Shown: positions 10,402 to 20,065, numbered from the stretch's first letter. The stretch is DNA of 64,000 bases from Luteimonas marina (GCF_007859325.1 NZ_VOHK01000005.1:124001-188000), one strand, 5' to 3'. Numbers and translations: made by a program. Notes: generated from the sequence alone by a model not told the origin.

Positions 10402-12831
10402 TCACGCGCGCACCAGCCCGCGGCCGCCCGGCCGCAGCGTCGCCGATTCCCCTGCCGCGAGCGTGAGCGCCAGCTCCCGCCCGCGATGCTCGATCCGATA
10501 CCCGCCGCCCTTGTCGCTGTGCAGCGTCGCCTGCACCAGCGTGCCGTCGCGCCACGACAGGTCGATGCCCGCCGCATTGCGCACGCGCACGCCGTGCAGT
10601 TCGCCCGATGGCCAGGCCTTGGGCAGCGCCGGCAGCAGGAAGATCGTGCCGCCCCAGCTCTGCACCAGCAGTTCGGTGATGCCCGCGGTGCCGCCGAAGT
10701 TGCCGTCGATCTGGAACGGCGGATGCGCGTCGAACAGGTTGGGATAGGTGCGCGCGGGGCTGACCAGCATGCGCAGGATCTTCATCGCGCGCTCGCCGTC
10801 GCGCAGCCGCGCCCATAGGTTCAGCCGCCAGCCGATGCCCCAGCCGGTGGCCTCGTCGCCGCGGATCTCCAGCGAACGCCGCGCGGCGGCGGCCAGCTCC
10901 GGGGTGTCGCGCAGGTTGACCTGGCTCGACGGATGCAGCGCGTACAGGTGCGAGACGTGGCGATGGTCGATCTCCGGCGCGGCCATGTCCCAGTCCTGCT
11001 GCCATTCCTGCAGCTGCCCGGCCTTGCCGATGCGGTGCGGCGGCAGGCGCTCGCGCAATGCGGCGAGCTGCTTCTGGAAATCATCGTCCACGCCCAGCAA
11101 TGCGGCGGCTTCGATGCACTGGCCGAACAGATCGCGCAGGATCTGCGCGTCCATCGACGGACCGGCGCACAGCGCGGCGCCGTGCGGATGCACGTTCTCC
11201 GGCGAGATCGACGGCGCGGTGACCATCGCGCCGGTGCCCGGATCCTCGACCAGGGTCGCGGCGAAGAATTCCGCGGCGCCCTTGAATAGCGGATACACCT
11301 TGCGCAGGTAGCCGGGATCGCGACCGTAGTCCCAGCGGTCCCAAAGCTGCTGCAGCAGCCAGGCGCCGCCCAGCGGCCACAGGCCCCACTGCGCGCCGTC
11401 GACCGGCGCGGTCGCGCGCCACAGGTCGGTGTTGTGGTGCACCACCCAGCCGGGCGCGCCGTACATGTCGCGCGCCGTGCGCGCGCCGGTCTGCGCGAGG
11501 TCGAACAGCATCCGCTCCAGCGGCTCGACGCACTCGGCCAGCGCGTTCGCCTCCGCCGGCCAGTAGTTCATCTGCATATTGATGTTGATCGTGTACTTGC
11601 TTTCCCACGGCGGCTGCAGCAGGTCGTTCCAGACGCCCTGCAGGTTCGCCGGCTGCGTGCCCGGCCGCGAGCTGGCGATCAGCAGGTAGCGGCCGAACTG
11701 GTGGTAGAGCGCGGCGAGTTCCGGATCCTCGCCTTCGGCGAAGCGCGCGACGCGTTCGTCGGTCGGCAGTGCGGCGACGGCCGGTGGCGTGCGGCCGAGG
11801 TCGATCGACACGCGGCGGAACAACGCGCGGTGCGCGGCGAGGTGGTCGTCGCGCATCGCCGGCCACTTCTTGCGCGCAGCCGCGTCGAGCTGGTCGCGGG
11901 TGATGGCCTCCGGGTCGCCGGAGACGTCGTCATGGCGGCGGTAGCTGGTGGCCGCGGTCAACAGCAGCAGCACCTCGTCGGCATCGCGCACTTCGATGCG
12001 ATCGCCATGGTGTCGCAGCGTTCCGCCCGTGGGCAGCACCCGCAGGCGCAGCGCGAAGCGCAGCTTTCCCTCGACGCCGAACGCCGCTTCGTTGCGCCCG
12101 CGCAGCAGCAGTCCCGCTTCGCCATCGGCCCCGATCGCCTTCGATGGCTGGTCGCTGTCGAGCGCGATGCGCAGCGAGATGCGGCCCGGCTGGTCGCCCG
12201 ACAGCCGCATCGCGACGCACTGGTCGACCGGCGAGACGAACACTTCGCGGCGATGCTGCAGGCCACGCGCCTCGAACGTGGAGGTCGCCAGCGCGGCGTC
12301 GAGATCGAGTTCGCGGCGATAGCCGTTGGTCTCGGCGATCTCGAAGAAGTCGAGCACGAGATCGCCCAGCGGCTGGTAGGGCATCTGCTTGTGCGGCCGC
12401 CCCATCATCTTCGCGTTGGCCAGCGCCTCGGCCTCGGCGTAGCGTCCGGCGAACAGCAGGCGCCGCACCTCGGGCAGCGCCGCGAGCGCATCCGGCGGCG
12501 TCGGATCGTAGGGACCGCCGGCGTAGAGCGTGTCCTCGTTGAGCTGGATGCGCTCGTGCTTGCCGCCGCCCCAGACCATCGCGCCGAGGCGTCCGTTGCC
12601 CAGCGGCAGCGCCTCGACCCACTGCGTGGCCGGACGCGGATACCACAGGCGCAGCGCGCTCCACGGCGATGCGTCCGCGGCAGAAGGAGCACCGGACGCC
12701 GCCATCGTCTGGAGAGGAGCGATGGCGGCGCCGGGGCGCCTTTGACCGAATCCCGTCGCGCCGGCGCCTCCGGCCACCGCGGCGAGCGCGGCGGCCTTGA
12801 GCGCCTGGCGTCGGCGCGGATCGAAGCTCAT
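10402..12831 (-). CDS. GH95 alpha-L-fucosidase (or alpha-L-galactosidase), Tat-exported
   Basis: 809 aa. The N-terminus RRRQALKAAALAAVAGG is a twin-arginine signal. The family GH95 blocks are all present: LPLGNGRLGAMVWGG and LNEDTLYAGGPYDP in the N-terminal beta domain, then the (alpha/alpha)6 barrel. Residues matching the known catalytic set are Asn416 and Asn418 in NINMQMNYW (they activate water), Glu545 in SISPEN (acid) and Asp709 in FQIDGNFGG. GH95 enzymes invert and remove alpha-1,2-L-fucose, or L-galactose in some members, from the galactose of xyloglucan side chains. The ATG lies 19 bases after the GH31 stop, so the two are co-transcribed. Which of the two sugars it prefers cannot be decided from the sequence. 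Confidence 0.92.
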   Translation of the reverse strand: MSFDPRRRQALKAAALAAVAGGAGATGFGQRRPGAAIAPLQTMAASGAPSAADASPWSALRLWYPRPATQWVEALPLGNGRLGAMVWGGGKHERIQLNEDTLYAGGPYDPTPPDALAALPEVRRLLFAGRYAEAEALANAKMMGRPHKQMPYQPLGDLVLDFFEIAETNGYRRELDLDAALATSTFEARGLQHRREVFVSPVDQCVAMRLSGDQPGRISLRIALDSDQPSKAIGADGEAGLLLRGRNEAAFGVEGKLRFALRLRVLPTGGTLRHHGDRIEVRDADEVLLLLTAATSYRRHDDVSGDPEAITRDQLDAAARKKWPAMRDDHLAAHRALFRRVSIDLGRTPPAVAALPTDERVARFAEGEDPELAALYHQFGRYLLIASSRPGTQPANLQGVWNDLLQPPWESKYTININMQMNYWPAEANALAECVEPLERMLFDLAQTGARTARDMYGAPGWVVHHNTDLWRATAPVDGAQWGLWPLGGAWLLQQLWDRWDYGRDPGYLRKVYPLFKGAAEFFAATLVEDPGTGAMVTAPSISPENVHPHGAALCAGPSMDAQILRDLFGQCIEAAALLGVDDDFQKQLAALRERLPPHRIGKAGQLQEWQQDWDMAAPEIDHRHVSHLYALHPSSQVNLRDTPELAAAARRSLEIRGDEATGWGIGWRLNLWARLRDGERAMKILRMLVSPARTYPNLFDAHPPFQIDGNFGGTAGITELLVQSWGGTIFLLPALPKAWPSGELHGVRVRNAAGIDLSWRDGTLVQATLHSDKGGGYRIEHRGRELALTLAAGESATLRPGGRGLVRA

Positions 12832-12850
12832 GCGCTGCGCCTGCCCGGCC

Positions 12851-15709
12851 TCACGCGGCCGGGCGCGCGACGACCTGCGCGCTGCCGTCGTAGGTCACGG
12901 TCGCGTCGGCCGCCGGCTCCAGCGTGCCGTTGTCGCCGCGCGGGCCGTCGATCCAGCGCACGCGAATCTCGCGCGTGGCCAGCATGCCCGGGTACGCGCC
13001 TTCGCGCGCGCCGATCGACAGTTCGCCCTTCGCCTCGTCCCATTCCAGCGCGATGCGGCTGGACTCGCCGCGCTCGTAGCCGTAGCTGCGGCCGCCGTCC
13101 TCGTACAGCGAGAACCGGCCGTCGGCGCCGGTGTAGACCTCGATCGTCAGCGGCGCGTCCGGCTGCTCGTCGACGTACTGCTGCACCACCGTGCGCGGCA
13201 CGATCGAACCGGCGCGCACGAACAGCGGCATGCGCTGCAGCGGCGCGTCGGCGACGATCGTCTGCCCGCCATCGAAGCGCTTGCCGGTCTCGAAGTCGAT
13301 CCAGCCGGCGCCGGCCGGCAGGTAGACCTCGCGGCTGGTGGCCTTGAACTCGGTCACCGGCGCGACCAGGAAGGCCGGGCCGAACAGGTACTGGTCGGCG
13401 ATGTCGCGGACCTTCGGATCGGCCGGGAAGTCCATCGCCAGCGTGCGCAGGATCGTGCCGTCGCGGTGCCAGGTGTCGCCCGCGAGCGTGTAGATGTAGG
13501 GCAGCAGCGTGTAGCGCAGCTTGAGGTAGTGGACGAAGCTGTCGTAGTGCGGCGTGCCTTCGGGTGCGATCTCCCAGATCTCGCGATAGGGGAACTGGCC
13601 GTGCAGGCGGAAGATCGGCACGAAGGCGCCGTGCTGGAACCAGCGCAGGCTGAGCTCACGCCATTCGGGCAGGTGCGCCGGATCCTTCGTCTCGTAGCGC
13701 CGCTCGGGCGAGAAGCCGCCGATGTCGAAGCTGACGTTGGGCGCGCCGGCCATCGAGGCATTGACCAGGCCGGAGATCTGCTCGCGGTAATCCTCCCAGC
13801 GCGGCACGATGTCGCCGCTCCAGAACGCGGCACCGGCGCGCTGCTGTCCGGCGAAGAACGCGCGCGAGAGGATGAACACGCGCTTGTCCGGATCGACCTC
13901 GCGCGAGCCGCGGTACACGCCTTCCGAATGCGGCAGCGGATAGGCGTTGAAGTACTCGGTCGACGAACCCAGTGCGTTGGGCATGGTGCGCGCCTTGCGC
14001 TCGCCGATGTCGATGTTGCTGTGCAGGTCCGGCTCGGACGCGTCCAGCCACCAGGCATCGAAGCCCTTGCTGTTGAGCTTGGTGTTCACCTGGCGCCAGA
14101 AGATGTCCTGGGCCTGCTTCGCGAACGGGTCGTAGAACGAGTTGAGATAGCCCTCGCCGATCCAGTCGCGCTCGCCGACCTCGACATTGCGCTTGTACAT
14201 GTAGCCGGCCGCGTCGAGCTCCTTGTAGTGCTCGGTGGTCGGGTAGAACTTCGGCCAGACCGAGACCATGATCTGCGCGTTCTGCTCGTGCACGTGGTCG
14301 ACCATGCCCTCCGGATCCGGGAAGGTCTTTGGATCGAAGTCGTGCGAGCCCCAGGCGTCCACCGGCCAGTACGACCAGTCGAGCACGATCGCGTCGATCG
14401 GCAGCTTGCGGCGGCGGTACTCGTCCAGCGCGTCGGTCAGCTCGGCTTGCGTCTTGTAGCGCTCGCGACTCTGCCAGAAGCCGTAGGACCACTTGGGCAG
14501 CAGCACCGCCTTGCCGGTCAGCTCGCGATAGCCGGCGATCACGCCGTCCATGTCGCTGCCGGCGACGACGTAGTAGTCGATCACCTGCGCGGCCTCGGAC
14601 CAGATCGACAGGTCGTCCGCCTCGTCGGCCGGCAGCGGGTCGCGGCCCTGCAGTGCGAGGTAGGCCGGCTCGATGCGATCCCATTCGATCCGCAGGTCGT
14701 GCTTCTGCCCGGCCTTGAGGTCGAGCGCGAACTCGTGGTGCCAGGGGTTCCAGTTCTGGCGCCAGCGGTCGATCACCAGCTTGCCGTCGACGTAGAGCTT
14801 GGCGTACTCGCTGTTGTAGAGCGAGAAGGTGTGGCGGCCGTCGTACTTCGCCTCAATCTGCCCTTCCCAGAGCACGTCGCTGCGGCCGCCGGGCTCGAGG
14901 TTCTTGCCCTCGTCCGGGAAATCCTCCTGCCCGGAAATGAACTGGTAGTCGATCTTCTCCTCGCGCCGGACCAGCTTGACCTCGCCGTCGATCGAATAGG
15001 TCGCGGTCAGCGCGCCCTCCACGCCGTCCTTGTCGTACAGCGTGACCACCTCGCCGATCTGGCGCAGGCCGCGCGGGTCGCCGTAGCGGGTGATGGAGTT
15101 GTTGTCCCAGAGGATGCCGTAGTTGCGGCTGGAGGTCAGGTAGGGAATCGCGTTGTCGATGTTGTGCTGGAGCAGCTCGACGTCGCGGCCCTTGAGGTTC
15201 ATCCAGCCCTGCTGGTGCAGGCCGGTGCCGTACAGCCCTTCGTCGTCGTTCGACTCGAAGCGCTGGCGGACGCTGACGTAGGGCGTGCCGTCGAACTCGG
15301 CGGCGTCGAAGCTGCGGCCGCCGGCCACTTCCGCCAGCAGCGGCTTGCCCGCCGCGTCGAAGAAGGCCACCCGACCGTCGGCCAGCGAGACTTCCGCGGA
15401 AATCCCGGACGCGGTCACGCGCAGCTTGCCGTCGGCTTCGGTCGCTTCGAACTGCGGGGCCGCGCCTTCGCGCGCCACGCGCATCAGGCTTTCGGAGCGC
15501 GCGAAATCGCCGTCCGGGTCCGCGGTGACGCGGATGATGCCGTCGGCCACCACCTGCAGGCGCACGTCGGCGGCGCCGTCGGCGGTCGGGCGCACGACCA
15601 GGTCGTCGCCGAGGCGCTCCCAGTTGGTGGCGGCCTGCGCACCGCAGCCGGCCAGCGCGATGGCAACGGGCAGCGCCAGCAGGCGCGGGAGGCGGGAAAG
15701 TCGGGGCAT
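12851..15709 (-). CDS. GH31 alpha-xylosidase with PA14 insert, lipoprotein
   Basis: 952 aa. The start at 15709 is chosen because AGGAGG lies upstream and the lipobox LAGC follows a short hydrophobic signal (LLALPVAIALAGC), so the enzyme is a membrane-anchored lipoprotein. An N-terminal beta domain is interrupted by a PA14-like module around residues 250-350 (HTFSLYNSEYAKLYVDGKLV), as in the xyloglucan alpha-xylosidase Xyl31A of Cellvibrio. In the catalytic barrel the nucleophile is Asp556 (WWLDASEPD) and the acid/base is Asp633 (FWSGDI). It removes non-reducing alpha-1,6-xylose from xyloglucan oligosaccharides. The GH35 stop is four bases upstream of its start, so translation is probably coupled. 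Confidence 0.95.
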   Translation of the reverse strand: MPRLSRLPRLLALPVAIALAGCGAQAATNWERLGDDLVVRPTADGAADVRLQVVADGIIRVTADPDGDFARSESLMRVAREGAAPQFEATEADGKLRVTASGISAEVSLADGRVAFFDAAGKPLLAEVAGGRSFDAAEFDGTPYVSVRQRFESNDDEGLYGTGLHQQGWMNLKGRDVELLQHNIDNAIPYLTSSRNYGILWDNNSITRYGDPRGLRQIGEVVTLYDKDGVEGALTATYSIDGEVKLVRREEKIDYQFISGQEDFPDEGKNLEPGGRSDVLWEGQIEAKYDGRHTFSLYNSEYAKLYVDGKLVIDRWRQNWNPWHHEFALDLKAGQKHDLRIEWDRIEPAYLALQGRDPLPADEADDLSIWSEAAQVIDYYVVAGSDMDGVIAGYRELTGKAVLLPKWSYGFWQSRERYKTQAELTDALDEYRRRKLPIDAIVLDWSYWPVDAWGSHDFDPKTFPDPEGMVDHVHEQNAQIMVSVWPKFYPTTEHYKELDAAGYMYKRNVEVGERDWIGEGYLNSFYDPFAKQAQDIFWRQVNTKLNSKGFDAWWLDASEPDLHSNIDIGERKARTMPNALGSSTEYFNAYPLPHSEGVYRGSREVDPDKRVFILSRAFFAGQQRAGAAFWSGDIVPRWEDYREQISGLVNASMAGAPNVSFDIGGFSPERRYETKDPAHLPEWRELSLRWFQHGAFVPIFRLHGQFPYREIWEIAPEGTPHYDSFVHYLKLRYTLLPYIYTLAGDTWHRDGTILRTLAMDFPADPKVRDIADQYLFGPAFLVAPVTEFKATSREVYLPAGAGWIDFETGKRFDGGQTIVADAPLQRMPLFVRAGSIVPRTVVQQYVDEQPDAPLTIEVYTGADGRFSLYEDGGRSYGYERGESSRIALEWDEAKGELSIGAREGAYPGMLATREIRVRWIDGPRGDNGTLEPAADATVTYDGSAQVVARPAA

Positions 15710-15713
15710 GGCG

Positions 15714-17408
15714 TCAGTCCTCCTGGGGGTCGACGTCGGTCGTGGTGCGATAGCTCGCAAGGGTCACGTGCAGCAGTTGCACTGCGTCGGAAAAATTCAG
15801 GCCGTAGTCGGTCTGGTCGCCGTTCCAGTTGCGCTGGAACTCCCAGGCGCCGTCGACGTAGCGGCCTTCTTCGACACGATCGTAGATCAGCGCCTGACCT
15901 TCGGCCGAAGGGTGGATGGTCACCCGCGCATGCATACCGGTGACCAGGAACTCGTCGGGGCCGAGTTCGGCGATCAGCGCCGCACCGATCGGCTCGGGAT
16001 TGCCCGGCACCGCGCCCTGGAACCAGAAGTGCGGCAGGCCGTAGCCGATGGTCGCGTTCCAGCGATCGTTGAGGACGATGGCTTGCTCGGGCACGCCGGG
16101 CTGTTCGGCCACGCCGTGCAGCCGGCCTTCGGACGCGGCCTTGGCGAACTCGCGCATGCCCTGGTTGACCAGGGCGAAGCCGAGCGCGAACGGCGCGATG
16201 GTCTCGGGCGTGGTGCGCTTCACGCCCAGCGGGAAGTTGCCGTAGGGCGTGTAGTCCATGCCGAACGGCACCCAGCCGATGCCGTCGTGGCCGAGCGCGG
16301 CGAACAGGTAGCGCGCGTATTCCGGCGCGTTGCCGGTCTCGGCGACGAACAGCGCGTTGTCCGGGCGCGCGTAGCGCTCGAGCACCGTGGTGTAGTTCAC
16401 GTACTCGGGCATGTAGATGTCGGGCGCGAGGATGTCGATGTCGGGCGCGGCGGCCTTGTACACGTCGAGCATGTTGTCGGTCGGCCCGCCGCTGGCGTAC
16501 TGCCCCGGCTGGCCCGGGTTGAACGGCCCGCGCAGCGCGGCGTTGATGTACATCGGCAGCGGGTACTCGGCCTTGCCGGCCTTCGCCACCTCGTTGATGT
16601 AGTGGGCGATGTGCCAGGCGTGGAAGGTTTCGTCGGCATCGGCGCCGAAGACTTCGCGCCACGTGCCCGGCGTCTTTCCGAGATGCTTCAGCAGCGCCTC
16701 CGGCACGGGACCGTCGAATGCCTGCTGCGCCAGCGGCGAGAAATCGCGCACGCTGCCGTAGGTGCCCGGCTCGTTCTGCGGCTGCACCAGGATCACCGTG
16801 CGCTGCGGGTCGCGCTCGCGCAGGTGCGCCATCAGCGCGGCGAAGGCCTTGCGGTCGGCCTCGAGCGTGGCCGGCGCGTGCGGTGACAGCGAGTTGAGCA
16901 CCGTGCCGTCGGCGCGCACCACGCGCGGGAATCGGTCGTTGTCGAGCTTGACCCAGGCCGGCGCGTAGTTCGGGCCGTTGTTCTTCCAGGTGGCGAACCA
17001 CAGCAGGATCAGCCGCTTGTCATGCGCACGCGCCTGCTCAAGCAGATGATCGACGAAGGAGAAATCGAACTCGCCTTCCTCGGGTTCGACCTGCTCCCAG
17101 GCAATCGAGATCGACAGCGTGTTCGCCCCCAGGTCGTCGAGCGCCGGCCAGACCTGCTTCAGCGGCTCGGGATAGTTGCTGGAGTTGTGCGCCTGTCCGC
17201 CGAGGACCAGGAACGGGGCGCCGTCGACGATGAGGGCGTGCTTGCCGTCCCGGCTCTCGAAGCGCGGGATCGGGCGTTCGGCGGATGCCGATTCCTTCCC
17301 GGCGGTGGCGGAGGTCGGGGCTTCGGTCTGCGGCTGGCAGGCGGCAAGCAGGAACGCGGTGGCGAACGCCAGCACGCCGAGGATTCTTCTAGCTCTTGTC
17401 GTTGTCAT
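15714..17408 (-). CDS. GH35 beta-galactosidase, lipoprotein, Bgl35A-like
   Basis: 564 aa. The ATG at 17408 gives a signal peptide ending in the lipobox LLAAC with Cys24, so the mature enzyme is lipidated. The GH35 barrel carries acid/base Glu213 (QPQNEPGTYG) and nucleophile Glu357 (FVAETGN). The C-terminal 160 or so residues form the beta-sandwich (DUF5597) seen in the xyloglucan-specific Cellvibrio enzyme. It would take beta-1,2-galactose off xylose once GH95 has removed fucose. The reading frame stays open far upstream to 18026, but that part is translated inverted repeat and is rejected. The ribosome-binding site is weak (AGAAGCA). The repeat at 17438-17911 lies directly before this gene and separates it from the CE20 gene. 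Confidence 0.93.
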   Translation of the reverse strand: MTTTRARRILGVLAFATAFLLAACQPQTEAPTSATAGKESASAERPIPRFESRDGKHALIVDGAPFLVLGGQAHNSSNYPEPLKQVWPALDDLGANTLSISIAWEQVEPEEGEFDFSFVDHLLEQARAHDKRLILLWFATWKNNGPNYAPAWVKLDNDRFPRVVRADGTVLNSLSPHAPATLEADRKAFAALMAHLRERDPQRTVILVQPQNEPGTYGSVRDFSPLAQQAFDGPVPEALLKHLGKTPGTWREVFGADADETFHAWHIAHYINEVAKAGKAEYPLPMYINAALRGPFNPGQPGQYASGGPTDNMLDVYKAAAPDIDILAPDIYMPEYVNYTTVLERYARPDNALFVAETGNAPEYARYLFAALGHDGIGWVPFGMDYTPYGNFPLGVKRTTPETIAPFALGFALVNQGMREFAKAASEGRLHGVAEQPGVPEQAIVLNDRWNATIGYGLPHFWFQGAVPGNPEPIGAALIAELGPDEFLVTGMHARVTIHPSAEGQALIYDRVEEGRYVDGAWEFQRNWNGDQTDYGLNFSDAVQLLHVTLASYRTTTDVDPQED

Positions 17409-17437
17409 TGCTTCTGCGGTTGATGTTGCCTTTGACG

Positions 17438-17911
17438 TTCGAGCCGTAGAGCGAGCCGAGCACCGCAGCCTGATGCGGCCGAAGAGGGGCCCATGTCTGA
17501 GCGCAGCGAGTTTGGGCCCCGTGCCGCAGCAGGCGAGGAGCGCAGGGGACCGGCGCGGCGCAGCCGCGACGGCTCGCGTCCCGGCGGAGGCGGTTTTGGT
17601 GACTTTTGCCAAGACAAAAGTCACCCGCGCGACAGCGCGGAAGCTGTTGTCCTTGCTCTTCCCGGGCCTCCTGCTGAAAAGGCCGGAAGCAAAATCAAGG
17701 GCTTTCGCCCGCTGCGCGTGCGAGTTCCTTTTGACGGGCCAAAAGGAACCAAAATCCCTTCCGCCGGGACGCGATCCGGCCCGGCTACGCCGGCCCGGTC
17801 CCCTGCGCTTCTCGGTCAGCGGGGCACGCGGCCCAAACTCGCTGCGCTCAGACATGGGCCGCTCTTCGGTCCCGCTGCCCTGCGATGCTCGGCTCGCTCT
17901 ACGGCTCGAAA
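17438..17911. repeat. Large composite palindromic element, about 474 bp
   Basis: Two arms of about 165 nt are imperfect reverse complements. The left arm begins GTTCGAGCCGTAGAGCGAGC and the right arm ends with its complement; both contain GCCCATGTCTGAGCGCAGCG. Inside lie two perfect 10-bp hairpins: GTGACTTTTG/CAAAAGTCAC at 17599-17624 and GTTCCTTTTG/CAAAAGGAAC at 17724-17749. Spurious frames beginning MSERSEFGPR come from it. From memory, similar elements are scattered through Xanthomonadaceae genomes. It fills most of the 614-base gap between the GH35 and CE20 genes; the 111 bases after it, to 18022, show nothing I recognise. It codes for no protein I believe in. Confidence 0.9.
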
Positions 17912-18022
17912 GATCAAGGGCAGGAAGATCAAGAGCAACGGCAAAAGCAGAAGCAGAAAAGCATGGGCCAGCCGTGGCCGTAGGCTGCTTCAACGCTATT
18001 CGCAGCTTGTCCTCAGTACCGT

Positions 18023-20065
18023 TCACCAGTCATCGCTCCGGAACGGCGACGCCGGCAGCCCGCTGCCGCCGACAAGATTGGCCTCAACCGGCGCGTCGCT
18101 CCAGGCGTAGCGCACCGCGACAGGGATCGGCACCGCATCGCTGCGCACGAGCACCTTGCCGTCTTCGATCGTGGCGGTAGCCGGATGGAACACACGATCG
18201 GCGCCGGCCAGCCGGAATCCCCGCAGGCTTCCACCATCGCGCGCGGCGAGTCCGCCGGGCTCGAATGCGAGCGTCGCCACGCCGTCGTCAAAGTCCGCGC
18301 CCTTGAACACGGGGCCGCCGTGGACCAGCGACGCCCCGTAAGCCACGTGCCGCGCCACGAGCGCGAGCCGCTTGCCGACGTCCTGCTTGTTCTTCGGGTG
18401 GATGTCGTCGACGTCGCCGATGTCGATCGTCACCACTTCCCCAGTCGCGGGCAGCGACAGCGTCGCGCTCTGCGATTCGCGCAGCAGCGACCACGGGCTG
18501 GTATCGCCCCGGTCGCCGCCGGAATGCCAGCTCGCCAGCTGCACCCACAGGAACGGCAGCCGCGGCGAGTTCCACTGCGCGCGCCACTGGCCGATCATCG
18601 CCGGGAACTGTTCGCGGTACTTCAGCGCCTGTTCGACGCTGCCCGCGTTCGCCTCGCCCTGGTACCAGATCACACCGCGCACGCCGTAGGGCTGCAGCGG
18701 ATGGATCATCGCGTTGTAGAGCAGCGTGGCGCGCTGGTTCTTGTCGTCGTCGAGCGCGAGCGCGCTGACGCTGGCGGGGCGGAATTTCCACGCGCCGGCC
18801 AGCGGACGGCGTTCGCCGCCCTGCGGCTGCACGAAAACTCCGTCGTCCGGGCCGTGGATGCCACCACCGCCGCCGGTGTCGGTCACGCGCACCGCGACCT
18901 CGTTCGCACCCGCGCGCAGCGCCGAGGCCGGCACGGCATAGCGGCGCGGCTGGTTGTACTGCATGTGGGTCGCGCCCACCTGCACGCCGTTGACCCAGGT
19001 GGTGTCGGAATCGTCGATGCGGCCGACGCCGAGTTCGACGCCCCGCCCTGCTTCGTCCGGCGACAGCATGAACGTGGTGCGGTACCAGGCCACGCCGTCC
19101 ATGCCGTTCCAGCCGGCGCCTTCCCACAGGCCCGGCACCGGCAGCGTGTCCCACTGCGCATCGTCGAAGCCCGCCGCCTGCCAGCCGGCGTCGTCGGCCG
19201 GCAGCTGCCAGCGCGCGAGCCTGGCGCGCGCCTGCGCGAGCGCGGTCTCGTCGTCGGCCTTGAGCTGGCGCGCCAGTTCGGCCAGGCCGTCGCCGTCGAT
19301 GCCCTGCGTGGCCGCGTCCATCCACGCCTCGATCGAGCTGCCGCCCCAGGTGCTGTCGATGATGCCGATCGGCACGCCTTCGGATGCGCGCAGTTCGCGC
19401 GCGAAGAAATGCGCGATAGCCGAGAAGCTGCCCGCCGCCGCCGGCGAGGACGCGACCCAGTCGCCGCCGGCGAGCTGCCATTCCGGCGCGCCCGACCACG
19501 ACTTCGGGACCTTGAAGTGGCGGATCAGCGGATCGGTGGCGCGCGCGATCTCGGCCTCGGCATCGGCCGACTGCGAGATCGGCCACTCCATGTTCGACTG
19601 GCCCGAGGCCAGCCACACGTCGCCGACCAGCACGTCGCGCAGCTCGCGCGGCGCCTGGCCGTCGTCGATCCGCATCGCGTAGGGGCCGCCGGCCTTGCGC
19701 GGCGGCAGCTCGACCCGCCACGCGCCGTCGGCCCCGGCCCGCGCGTGAGCGCTATCACCCGCGAGCGCGACCGTGACGCGCGCGCCGGCCCCGGCGCGGC
19801 CCCAGACCCGGATCGGCTGGTCGCGCTGCAGCACCATGCCGTCGGCGAACACGCGCGGCAGCTCGACCGCCTGCGCGGAGGCGGCCAGCAGGAGCAGGGC
19901 GAGGCCAGAGGCGGTGCGGGGAAGTGGCCTGAGAGACCCTCCAACAGCCTCGGACTTGTCATTCCGAACGCAGTGAGGAATCTCGCCTTTCAGGGAAGAT
20001 TTCTCGCTGCGCTCGAAATGACAGGTGGTCGACTCGAAATGACAGGGCTTCAGTTCGTGCCTCAT
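18023..20065 (-). CDS. CE20 / sialate O-acetylesterase-family carbohydrate acetylesterase
   Basis: 680 aa from the ATG at 20065, which overlaps the GH74 stop as ATGA. The SGNH-type esterase has its nucleophile Ser157 in ASGQSNMEW and a C-terminal DIHP with candidate catalytic Asp554 and His556; IWYQGEAN is the third block. A beta-sandwich resembling the GH2 jelly roll is inserted at about 290-420 (WYRTTF, VNGVQVG). Xanthomonas CE20 enzymes of this build remove acetyl groups from xyloglucan. Oddly, a signal peptide (LALLLLAASAQA) lies at residues 55-66, not at the N-terminus, because the first 45 or so codons are the REP repeat at 19957-20046. No ATG, GTG or TTG occurs in frame between the repeat and the signal peptide. 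Expression or export may be affected. Confidence 0.88.
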   Translation of the reverse strand: MRHELKPCHFESTTCHFERSEKSSLKGEIPHCVRNDKSEAVGGSLRPLPRTASGLALLLLAASAQAVELPRVFADGMVLQRDQPIRVWGRAGAGARVTVALAGDSAHARAGADGAWRVELPPRKAGGPYAMRIDDGQAPRELRDVLVGDVWLASGQSNMEWPISQSADAEAEIARATDPLIRHFKVPKSWSGAPEWQLAGGDWVASSPAAAGSFSAIAHFFARELRASEGVPIGIIDSTWGGSSIEAWMDAATQGIDGDGLAELARQLKADDETALAQARARLARWQLPADDAGWQAAGFDDAQWDTLPVPGLWEGAGWNGMDGVAWYRTTFMLSPDEAGRGVELGVGRIDDSDTTWVNGVQVGATHMQYNQPRRYAVPASALRAGANEVAVRVTDTGGGGGIHGPDDGVFVQPQGGERRPLAGAWKFRPASVSALALDDDKNQRATLLYNAMIHPLQPYGVRGVIWYQGEANAGSVEQALKYREQFPAMIGQWRAQWNSPRLPFLWVQLASWHSGGDRGDTSPWSLLRESQSATLSLPATGEVVTIDIGDVDDIHPKNKQDVGKRLALVARHVAYGASLVHGGPVFKGADFDDGVATLAFEPGGLAARDGGSLRGFRLAGADRVFHPATATIEDGKVLVRSDAVPIPVAVRYAWSDAPVEANLVGGSGLPASPFRSDDW
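19957..20046. repeat. REP-like repeat, family 2 copy b, inside the CE20 5' coding region
   Basis: TGTCATTCCGAACGCAGTGA to GGAATCT faces AGATTTCTCGCTGCGCTCGAAATGACAGG, with an extra half unit GACTCGAAATGACAGG. It is translated in the CE20 frame as CHFESTTCHFERSEKSSL, a peptide often seen where such repeats are mis-annotated. Confidence 0.9.

Noticed and set aside
12797-15943. 1048-residue plus-strand frame opposite the GH31 gene
   Set aside because: Antisense shadow; GH31 with both catalytic aspartates lies on the minus strand.
17409-18026. 206-residue N-terminal extension of the GH35 protein and the MSERSEFGPR frames on the other strand
   Set aside because: These are translations of the inverted repeat at 17438-17911. 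The lipoprotein signal begins at 17408.
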